Shown here one piece after another: positions 1 to 4,831 of a DNA stretch of 8,312 bases; the stretch's first letter is position 1, and each line of letters starts with the position of its first letter. Source of the DNA: Leclercia sp. UBA7405 (GTDB lineage Bacteria; Pseudomonadota; Gammaproteobacteria; Enterobacterales; Enterobacteriaceae). The translations under genes were made by a program, and so were the position numbers. Location: contig DKMV01000344.1 of the NCBI GenBank assembly GCA_002469605.1, forward strand, positions 1 through 8,312, written 5' to 3'. Below the pieces are notes generated by a model. It had not been told where the DNA came from. It saw only the letters and a program-made list of their open reading frames with translations, and did no database searches.

Positions 1-238
1 TAAGCTGAATGTCAAAACGGGTGGTGGCGGTCGTGGAGCCGGAACCGGTAAAGGCCGTCTGGGACACTTTGCCCAGCGAGACGTCCAGCGGGCTGCTGAC
101 GCCGTTCACCACCTGGCAGGCGGAATCGATGATTTCGCCCGTAAAATTAATTTGCCCTTCGCCGCTGTTCGCAGCCCAGGCAGAGACAGAACAACATAAC
201 GCAGTGGCAATAAAGATGCCGGATACACGTTTACGCAT
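1..238 (-). CDS. Type 1-like fimbrial major subunit, N-terminal part (runs off the left edge)
   Basis: This gene encodes a chaperone-usher pilin, exported to the periplasm and built into a surface fimbria. Only the first 79 codons are in the window. The start at 238 is preceded by AGGA seven bases upstream (245-248). Residues 1-23 form a Sec signal peptide (basic MRKR start, hydrophobic core, cleavage near AWA-A). The mature start carries the pilin pattern: GxINFTGxIID, then SACQV with Cys41 as the first cysteine of the usual disulfide, followed by LGKVSQTAF and a final FDIQL strand. These are typical of FimA-type major subunits, although a minor subunit cannot be excluded without the C-terminus. 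It is divergent from ybiB. In E. coli K-12 this position belongs to dinG, so the fimbrial cluster is an accessory insertion or a different local order. Chaperone and usher genes would be expected to the left of the window. Confidence 0.85.
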   Translation of the reverse strand, partial: MRKRVSGIFIATALCCSVSAWAANSGEGQINFTGEIIDSACQVVNGVSSPLDVSLGKVSQTAFTGSGSTTATTRFDIQL

Positions 239-516
239 AATATTTCCTGAATGTGTGCCGGAGTTAATAACGTCCGTTGTGATTAAATAATGAATAAAAG
301 CTGGCGGCTTATAACGCGGCATACTTTACGAAATTGCCGGGCGTTGTATAACAATCGGCTGGAGCATTATTGATTAGATTAACTATTGCATTATTGTTTT
401 TTCTTAAATAACAACAGGATGATAATTCTTAAGCGGGGCGGGGCAAGGTGCAGGGAATAAGTAAAATGACTAACCGCAAAACTCTTATCGACGCTATAGT
501 GTTAATAAGATGTCGC
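239..516. other. Divergent intergenic region between fimbrial gene and ybiB
   Basis: This AT-rich spacer must hold the promoters of both flanking genes. On the minus strand TATAAG (308-313) and TATACA (345-350) are possible -10 boxes for the fimbrial gene, and on the plus strand TATAGT (495-500) for ybiB. None has a convincing -35 at the right distance. I found no LexA box (CTGT-N8-ACAG), no invertible-element inverted repeats and no small gene. Confidence 0.4.
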
Positions 517-524
517 AAGGAGAG
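517..524 (+). promoter_or_regulatory. Ribosome-binding site of ybiB supporting a GTG start
   Basis: AAGGAGAG lies five bases before the GTG at 530. It decides for the GTG start, whose product begins exactly like E. coli YbiB. Confidence 0.8.
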
Positions 525-529
525 TTACC

Positions 530-1492
530 GTGGATTATCGCAAAATTATTAAAGAAGTAGGACGGGGTAAAAACCACGCCCGCGATCTGGATCATGAGAC
601 TGCCCGTGAGCTGTATAACCAGATGCTGTCGGGCAATATTCCCGACCTGGAGATGGGGGGCATTCTGATTGCGCTGCGCATTAAGGGCGAGGGCGAAGCG
701 GAGATGCGCGGCTTTTACGAGGCGATGCAGTCCCATACGCTGCGCCTGACCCCGCCGGTGACGATGCCGATGCCGATTGTTATTCCCAGCTATAACGGCG
801 CGCGTAAACAGGCGAACCTTACCCCGCTGCTGGCGATCCTGCTGCGTAAGCTGGGCTTTCCGGTGGTGGTGCACGGCGTCAGCGAAGATCCCACCCGCGT
901 GCTGACCGAAACCATTTTTGCCCTGCTGGGCATCGAGCCCACTCTCCACGCCGGGCAGGCGCAGGCAAAACTGGAGGGGCATCAGCCGGTCTATATCCCG
1001 GTAAGCCACCTCTGCCCACCGCTGGAGGATCAGCTGGCGATGCGCTGGCGGATGGGGGTACGTAACAGCGCCCATACCCTGGCGAAGCTGGCCACCCCCT
1101 TCGAAGAGGGGAGGGCGCTGCGTCTTTCCAGCGTGTCGCATCCGGAGTATATCGCCCGGGTGGCGAACTTCTTTAGCGCCATTGGCGGCCGGGCGCTGCT
1201 GATGCACGGCACCGAAGGCGAAGTGTACGCCAACCCCCAGCGCTGCCCGCAGCTCACCCTGATTGACAGCGAAGGTACGCGCGTCCTGCTGGAGCGCGGG
1301 GAAGAAAACAGCGAGGTGGTGTTACCCGCCAGTAAAGATCCAAAAGAGACCGCCCACTGGATTGAGCAGTGTCTGGCAGGCAATGTACCGGTGCCGCACG
1401 CGATTAAGCTCCAGATGGCCTGCTGTCTGCTGGCTACCGGGCGGGTGGAGTCGGTCGACGCCGGGCTGGCGGAGATTGCGCGCTCGTTTTAA
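530..1492 (+). CDS. ybiB: YbiB, TrpD2-family nucleic-acid-binding protein
   Basis: The 320-residue product has the same length as E. coli YbiB and the same start (MDYRKIIKE). It has the anthranilate phosphoribosyltransferase (TrpD) fold: an N-terminal helical domain (about 1-70, including MLSGNIPDLEMGGILIALR) and a larger alpha/beta domain. The glycine-rich PRPP loop of true TrpD enzymes is absent; residues 85-95 read IPSYNGARKQA. That agrees with E. coli YbiB, known as a dimer that binds nucleic acids rather than acting as a tryptophan-pathway enzyme. The start codon is GTG, with a strong AAGGAGAG ribosome-binding site at 517-524. In E. coli the gene follows dinG in a LexA-controlled operon. 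Here it stands alone behind a fimbrial gene, with no LexA box visible upstream. The family assignment is firm; the cellular role is poorly defined. Confidence 0.93.
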   Translation: MDYRKIIKEVGRGKNHARDLDHETARELYNQMLSGNIPDLEMGGILIALRIKGEGEAEMRGFYEAMQSHTLRLTPPVTMPMPIVIPSYNGARKQANLTPLLAILLRKLGFPVVVHGVSEDPTRVLTETIFALLGIEPTLHAGQAQAKLEGHQPVYIPVSHLCPPLEDQLAMRWRMGVRNSAHTLAKLATPFEEGRALRLSSVSHPEYIARVANFFSAIGGRALLMHGTEGEVYANPQRCPQLTLIDSEGTRVLLERGEENSEVVLPASKDPKETAHWIEQCLAGNVPVPHAIKLQMACCLLATGRVESVDAGLAEIARSF

Positions 1493-1495
1493 GGC

Positions 1496-1525
1496 AAAAA
1501 AAAGCCCGTCCAGTCCTGGACGGGC
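1496..1525 (-). terminator. Rho-independent terminator of ybiJ, between convergent ybiB and ybiJ
   Basis: GCCCGTCCA (1504-1512) pairs with TGGACGGGC (1517-1525) around the loop GTCC, giving a nine-base-pair GC-rich stem. The eight adenines at 1496-1503 become a U tract after the hairpin only on the minus strand, so the terminator is oriented for ybiJ. On the plus strand the hairpin starts 11 bases after the ybiB stop without a following T run, so it would end ybiB transcripts less efficiently. Confidence 0.9.
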
Positions 1526-1580
1526 AAACAAGGGTAATAACTTCAGGGTTAATGAGGGTTGGAGCAGTGATTCAGTTCGG

Positions 1581-1841
1581 TTATTTGTAGATAACCGCGG
1601 TACCGCTAAGTTTGTTGTTAGTGTTTGCGGAGGTAATGGTATATCCGCTTGCACCTGCCGCGGCGGCTTTCTCGGCCAGCTGCGCTTCCAGACCATCCAG
1701 CGTAGTTGCACCTTCCGCGCTCACCACACCGATTTTGTTCATCCCGTTTGCCTGAGAAGGCGATACGGACTGGGCAGCAAAGGCGCCGAAAGAGAGTGTA
1801 GTCAGGGCAACAGCAGCAACAGCATATTTGATGGCTTTCAT
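1581..1841 (-). CDS. ybiJ: YbiJ, secreted small DUF1471 (YdgH/BhsA/McbA-like) protein
   Basis: The 86-residue protein matches E. coli YbiJ in length and almost throughout in sequence. Residues 1-22 (MKAIKYAVAAVALTTLSFGAFA) are a Sec signal peptide with an AFA cleavage site, so the mature protein of about 64 residues is periplasmic. The rest is one DUF1471 domain: MNKIGVVSAEGATTLDGLEAQLAEKA, then ASGYTITSA and the family's closing GTAVIYK. Members such as BhsA and McbA affect stress resistance and biofilm formation; a specific role for YbiJ is not established. An in-frame ATG at 1904 would add 21 residues before the signal peptide. It is rejected because the ATG at 1841 has a GAGAGA ribosome-binding site (1848-1853) and gives the family length. 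A candidate CRP site lies upstream and a strong terminator downstream, so the gene is probably monocistronic. Confidence 0.93.
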   Translation of the reverse strand: MKAIKYAVAAVALTTLSFGAFAAQSVSPSQANGMNKIGVVSAEGATTLDGLEAQLAEKAAAAGASGYTITSANTNNKLSGTAVIYK

Positions 1842-1886
1842 GGTTAATCTCTCGCAGGTTATTCTGTTAAGGGGACGTTGTTCCGT

Positions 1887-1908
1887 CGATGTGATAAGTA
1901 TCACGCTT
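1887..1908. promoter_or_regulatory. Candidate CRP-binding site upstream of ybiJ
   Basis: TGTGA (1890-1894), six bases, then TCACG (1901-1905) matches the CRP core TGTGA-N6-TCACA at nine of ten positions, and the whole GTGATAAGTATCAC block is nearly palindromic. It is centred 56 bases upstream of the ybiJ start codon. I could not place a convincing -10/-35 pair around it, so activation or repression cannot be told. The match may be coincidental. Confidence 0.45.
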
Positions 1909-2105
1909 TTTTACGAGAGATAAAATCGAAGAGAATTGACGTCGTTGTTCGAAAAATTTGAATGACAAATAACTTATTGAATATTAATAAATTACCTGAA
2001 TGATTTTGCCTTTCCTGACGTTGCGCTTTACAGACGCAGCGGTGAGGGCACTATTTGCGAAACGCAGGGGCAATTCTTGTGCGCGTAAAGGTAACCGCTT
2101 GCGTT

Positions 2106-2140
2106 GCCAGTTACGGTAAAGAAAAGTCAGCGTAACTGGC
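2106..2140. repeat. Perfect 10-bp inverted repeat spanning the ybiI stop codon
   Basis: GCCAGTTACG (2106-2115) and CGTAACTGGC (2131-2140) are exact reverse complements separated by 15 bases. The right arm encodes the last residues of YbiI and the stop codon lies in the loop. No T run follows in either direction, so this is not a classical intrinsic terminator. It could still fold at the mRNA 3' end. Confidence 0.6.
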
Positions 2141-2393
2141 TATCCTTGGAACCTCTGCGATTATATCCTGCATTAACGCTGTTATGTGAATCTTTCTCCT
2201 GCTGACACTGGATGCATAACCGCACCCCGGGCACCGCTTTACGCCGTGCCTCGGGAATGGGGTCGCCGCACTCTTCGCAGAATTGCAGGCTCTCGCCCTG
2301 AGGGATCTCCCCGCGCGCCCGCGCCACCGCATCTTCAATGGTACTGTTGATCTGCTGATTTACCGCGTCATCGTTCGCCCAACCGGAAGCCAT
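2127..2393 (-). CDS. ybiI: YbiI, DksA/TraR-type C4 zinc finger protein
   Basis: The 88-residue protein is the same length as E. coli YbiI and near-identical at both ends (MASGWANDDAVN and GYNRRGSKDSQLR). An N-terminal helix (about 8-28, DDAVNQQINSTIEDAVARAR) leads into a zinc finger with Cys39, Cys42, Cys60 and Cys63 (C-X2-C-X17-C-X2-C), the arrangement of the DksA/TraR family. It lacks the long coiled-coil of DksA that enters the RNA polymerase secondary channel, so a DksA-like transcription role is uncertain. The start at 2393 has a perfect AGGAGG site (2399-2404) five bases away. A second open frame over the same bases is a shadow. The gene lies behind its own probable promoter and ends at an inverted repeat. 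Confidence 0.94.
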   Translation of the reverse strand: MASGWANDDAVNQQINSTIEDAVARARGEIPQGESLQFCEECGDPIPEARRKAVPGVRLCIQCQQEKDSHNSVNAGYNRRGSKDSQLR

Positions 2394-2425
2394 ACACCCC
2401 TCCTCAAACCGTTAACCATCATCTG

Positions 2426-2454
2426 AATATGGGGTTAAAAAACGCACAGTTCAA
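2426..2454 (-). promoter_or_regulatory. Probable sigma-70 promoter of ybiI
   Basis: On the minus strand TTGAAC (2449-2454) and CATATT (2426-2431) are separated by exactly 17 bases, each matching four of six consensus positions. Transcription would start near 2419, leaving a short leader before the AGGAGG site. This is a prediction from spacing and sequence only. Confidence 0.45.
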
Positions 2455-2575
2455 GGCGCAGACCCCGTTTTCACGCACTTTCAGACCTAATGAAACAAGC
2501 CAAATGCGAAGGGGATAATTTTTTACGCCGCAGGTCATTCTGCACTATTCATATTTCCGCTCAATTTTTAATCAT

Positions 2576-2587
2576 GAATTATAATTC
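2576..2587. promoter_or_regulatory. AT-rich perfect palindrome containing a consensus -10 hexamer
   Basis: GAATTATAATTC is a perfect 12-bp palindrome, so TATAAT occurs on both strands (2580-2585 on plus). On the plus strand it could be the -10 of a recombinase promoter with a leader of about 150 bases containing the ATGCGA array. No good -35 is visible at 16-18 bases on either strand, so promoter function is only possible. Confidence 0.35.
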
Positions 2588-2651
2588 CCAGTAATTATTT
2601 ATCTTTTTGCTGGCCTCCCGGAACCGCCTGTCGCATACAGATACCTTTTAA

Positions 2652-2738
2652 ATGCGATAGCAAAGCGAAGCGTAAAAGCAAAATGCGATGACCTTAATGC
2701 GAGAGCAGTCATGCGATAACCTGAATGCGATAGCGTGG
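2652..2738 (+). repeat. ATGCGA direct-repeat array with 14-bp period, upstream of recombinase gene
   Basis: Five copies of an element close to ATGCGATRRC begin at 2652, 2683, 2697, 2711 and 2725. The last four follow each other at exactly 14 bases: ATGCGATGACCTTA, ATGCGAGAGCAGTC, ATGCGATAACCTGA, ATGCGATAGCGTGG. The 31-base gap after the first contains a degenerate copy (AAGCGAAGC, 2663-2671). Another ATGCGA lies at 2504-2509, and an inverted copy at 2631-2636 (minus strand ATGCGACAGG). The 14-base period rules out a coding repeat. The last copy ends seven bases before the recombinase ATG and covers the place of its ribosome-binding site. The arrangement looks like a multi-site operator or iteron set; the binding protein is unknown. 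Confidence 0.75.
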
Positions 2739-2745
2739 TGCACCT

Positions 2746-3363
2746 ATGTTCATCAGAGCGTATTTGAAGGCAACGGCAGAGGATCCCTACGGCGATAGCG
2801 CCAGAGATACCCTGGAGGAGTTTGTCCGGGCCCGGGGGCACAGGATTGCCAGTTATTATCGGGAAAGCAGTAACGCGACCTCCACCGACAGGCCGGAGCT
2901 GGGAAGGTTGCTGGCCGAGAGCCAGCCCGGGGATATTTTGCTGGTGGACAGGATAGATCGCCTGGTGCACCTGAGCAGCCATGACTGGGCGCTGCTGCAA
3001 AACCAGGTGGGCCAGCAGGCGCTGCGGATTTTAAGCCTGGATCTGCCCACCTCGTGGCAGGCGTTTGACGGCGCGCCCGTCGTGGCAGGTGCTATGAATA
3101 TGCTGCTGCTGGAGGTGATGGCCGCCGTCGCACATAAAGAGTGGCTCGATCTGCGGCTGCGGCAAAAAGCCGGTATCGCGCGGGCGAAAAAAGCCGGGAA
3201 ATACCGCGGCAAACAGGCCGATCGGGAACGGCACCAGAAGGTGCTCTACTACCGGCAGGAGAAGAAGATGAGTATTCAGGAGACGGCGGAGGCCACGGCG
3301 TATAGCCCCTCTCAGGTATGCCGTATTCAGGCCCTGTACCGCCAGGCTGACAAAAAGGGCTAA
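2746..3363 (+). CDS. Resolvase/invertase-type serine recombinase, probably catalytically inactive
   Basis: The 205-residue protein has the small serine-recombinase layout. The catalytic domain is about 1-125 (MFIRAYL start, DRPELGRLL at 48-56, PGDILLVDRIDRL at 61-73, LDLPTSW at 98-104). The long E-helix is about 115-150 and ends AKKAGKYRGK, and a C-terminal helix-turn-helix follows at about 175-198 (MSIQETAEATAYSPSQVCRI). By alignment with gamma-delta resolvase, the nucleophile Ser10 is Thr10, Arg8 is Lys8, and Arg71 is His75 in DRLVH; Arg45 and Arg68 appear kept as Arg49 and Arg72. Losing the nucleophile argues against strand cleavage, while the fold and DNA-binding end look intact with no frameshift. 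The start is set by the family N-terminus; only a weak GGTG precedes it, inside the last ATGCGA repeat. No E. coli K-12 counterpart is known to me at this locus. Alternatives are a decaying recombinase, or a reader repurposed as a DNA-binding regulator. Confidence 0.85.
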   Translation: MFIRAYLKATAEDPYGDSARDTLEEFVRARGHRIASYYRESSNATSTDRPELGRLLAESQPGDILLVDRIDRLVHLSSHDWALLQNQVGQQALRILSLDLPTSWQAFDGAPVVAGAMNMLLLEVMAAVAHKEWLDLRLRQKAGIARAKKAGKYRGKQADRERHQKVLYYRQEKKMSIQETAEATAYSPSQVCRIQALYRQADKKG

Positions 3364-3378
3364 CGCCTCTCCCGCTGT

Positions 3379-3409
3379 CACTGCACCCTGGCAGATGCAG
3401 AGTGCAGTG
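3379..3409. terminator. Inverted repeat between convergent recombinase gene and mcbA, possible weak terminator
   Basis: CACTGCAC (3379-3386) pairs with GTGCAGTG (3402-3409), an eight-base-pair stem with a 15-base loop in the 54-base gap between the two stop codons. No T run follows on either strand, so it would be a weak or rho-assisted terminator, if one at all. Confidence 0.35.
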
Positions 3410-3417
3410 TAGGGGAG

Positions 3418-3678
3418 TTATTTGTAGATGGTGGCGGTACCAAACATCGTGTTGTCGCCGCTGGCAGAGTTGATGGTGAAGCCTTTAGCCCCCTGTTCGC
3501 GGGCTTTTTCAGCGAGTTTATCCTCCAGATCGGGCAGGTCTCGCGCGCCGGAAACGGAGACGGTACCAGCCGGACGAAGCTGGCTACTGTCGCTCTGCAT
3601 AAGGGGCTGCACGGACCAGGCGGCGAAGGAAGCGCCCGCCATGGTCGCCGCGGCCAGCATTACCAGATATCTTTTCAT
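3418..3678 (-). CDS. mcbA: McbA, secreted small DUF1471 protein linked to biofilm/colanic acid
   Basis: The 86-residue protein matches E. coli McbA (YbiM): SSQLRPAGTVSVSG, then DLEDKLAEKAREQGAKGFTINSA and the closing MFGTATIYK. A Sec signal peptide covers about residues 1-22; cleavage follows AWS rather than the AYA of E. coli, a slightly poorer but permitted site. In E. coli the McbR regulator represses mcbA, and its overproduction affects colanic acid and biofilm formation; whether this holds here is inference. The start at 3678 has GAGGA at 3686-3690, seven bases upstream. A longer frame from 3711 would put charged residues before the signal peptide and is rejected. The gene is convergent with the recombinase gene and divergent from rlmF. 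The protein is a paralogue of YbiJ with the same C-terminal ending. Confidence 0.92.
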   Translation of the reverse strand: MKRYLVMLAAATMAGASFAAWSVQPLMQSDSSQLRPAGTVSVSGARDLPDLEDKLAEKAREQGAKGFTINSASGDNTMFGTATIYK

Positions 3679-3789
3679 GATCACATCCTCTAATGACTTT
3701 GGGTGAGCCACAGTAAGTGTAGAACGGGTCTGAGTGTGACTTAGCGCAAAAAATCGCGGAAGATGCGGCTGTTTTTTGAACGATATTTT

Positions 3790-3817
3790 TTGACAAATAC
3801 ATTACAAATCATAGACA
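3790..3817 (+). promoter_or_regulatory. Possible rlmF promoter
   Basis: A perfect -35 box TTGACA lies at 3790-3795. The best partner is TAGACA (3812-3817) after 16 bases, only three of six matches to the -10 consensus. It is in the correct direction for rlmF, with a leader of about 95 bases. Confidence 0.3.
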
Positions 3818-3919
3818 TCCAGGCTTTTGATTTTTAGCGTTTTATCATTGCCCCCAGAGAAAGATTTACCGTCGTGCCGGCAAGGGGTATCTTACGCCGC
3901 TGTTTTAAAGGAGAACGCC

Positions 3920-4831
3920 ATGACATCCCAGAAGCCGGGGTTGCACCCACGCAACCGCCACCGCAGCCGTTACGACATGAATGCCCTGTGCCAGAGCTGT
4001 CCGGCCCTGCGCGATTTTATTATTACCTCGCCGGCCGGTGAGCCTACGGTAAACTTTGCCGACCCGCAGGCGGTGAAAACCCTCAACAAAGCCCTGCTGG
4101 CGCACTTCTATGGCGTAACCCACTGGGATATTCCGGACGGCTACCTCTGCCCGCCGGTACCGGGGCGCGCGGACTACATTCACCATCTGGCGGACCTGCT
4201 GGCCGACGATCGCGGCGGCGTGGTGCCCGCCCAGGCTACGGTGCTGGATATCGGTACCGGGGCTAACCTTATCTACCCCCTGATTGGCGTGCATGAATAT
4301 GGCTGGCGCTTTACCGGCAGCGAGATTGACCCGCAGGCCTTTGCCAGTGCCACGGCCATCGTGAATGCTAACGCCGGGCTGAGCCGCGCCATTCGCCTGC
4401 GCCGCCAGAAAGATCCCGCGGCCATTTTTGCCGGCATCATTCATAAGAACGAGCAGTACGACGCCACCCTGTGCAATCCGCCGTTCCACGACTCCGCCGA
4501 AAGTGCCCGGGCAGGCAGCGAGCGTAAACGCCGCAACCTTGGGCAGGCGGCAGATGCGGCGCTGAACTTTGGCGGCCAGCAGCAGGAGCTCTGGTGCGAA
4601 GGGGGAGAGGTGGCCTTTATTACGAAGATGATTGCCGAAAGCGCCCAGTACGCCCGTCAGGTGAAGTGGTTCACTACCCTGGTCTCCCGGGGCGAAAACC
4701 TGCCGCCGCTCTATCGCGCCCTGACTCAGGTGGGCGCGGTGAAGGTGGTAAAAAAAGAGATGGCCCAGGGGCAGAAGCAGAGCCGCTTCATCGGCTGGAC
4801 CTTCCTCGAAGACAATAAGCGCAGCCGTTAA
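3920..4831 (+). CDS. rlmF: RlmF, 23S rRNA (adenine-1618-N6)-methyltransferase
   Basis: RlmF transfers a methyl group from S-adenosylmethionine to N6 of A1618 in 23S rRNA, in the cytoplasm. The 303-residue product is about the size of E. coli RlmF (YbiN, 308) and matches it along its length: [10 protein letters not shown] at 5-14, [22 protein letters not shown] at 69-90. The cofactor-binding loop is VLDIGTGAN (108-116), and the amino-methyltransferase motif NPPF is at 186-189, followed by [17 protein letters not shown]. The C-terminus is five or so residues shorter than in E. coli, lacking its basic end. The start at 3920 has AAAGGAGA at 3907-3914; an upstream in-frame ATG at 3827 adds residues unlike the family. 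The stop codon directly abuts the stop of the convergent ybiO. Confidence 0.95.
   Translation: MTSQKPGLHPRNRHRSRYDMNALCQSCPALRDFIITSPAGEPTVNFADPQAVKTLNKALLAHFYGVTHWDIPDGYLCPPVPGRADYIHHLADLLADDRGGVVPAQATVLDIGTGANLIYPLIGVHEYGWRFTGSEIDPQAFASATAIVNANAGLSRAIRLRRQKDPAAIFAGIIHKNEQYDATLCNPPFHDSAESARAGSERKRRNLGQAADAALNFGGQQQELWCEGGEVAFITKMIAESAQYARQVKWFTTLVSRGENLPPLYRALTQVGAVKVVKKEMAQGQKQSRFIGWTFLEDNKRSR

Larger units (their letters stand above)
2394..2745. other. 352-base intergenic region between ybiI and the recombinase gene
   Basis: The right side of the YbiI start holds its probable promoter (2426-2454). The middle (about 2510-2615) is AT-rich and includes the 12-bp palindrome at 2576-2587. The right third holds the ATGCGA repeat cluster. 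I see no small gene with a credible ribosome-binding site, no tRNA and no terminator. In E. coli K-12, ybiX and fiu lie in the ybiI-mcbA interval; no remnant of either was recognised here. Confidence 0.6.

Noticed and set aside
9..290. Plus-strand open frame over the fimbrial gene
   Set aside because: The opposite strand encodes a clear pilin with signal peptide and ribosome-binding site; this frame has neither.
239..529. Phase-variable fim-type invertible promoter
   Set aside because: No pair of inverted repeats and no recombinase gene was found beside the fimbrial gene within the window.
494..1207. Minus-strand open frame opposite ybiB
   Set aside because: It is a shadow of ybiB with low-complexity composition, no ribosome-binding site and no family resemblance.
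2570..2615. AT-rich stretch that could be a Fur box left from a lost fiu promoter
   Set aside because: It does not fit the TGATAAT-N-ATTATCA pattern; the palindrome GAATTATAATTC is too different.
3827..3919. N-terminal extension of rlmF from an ATG at 3827
   Set aside because: The added 31 residues do not resemble RlmF, and the start at 3920 has a strong ribosome-binding site.
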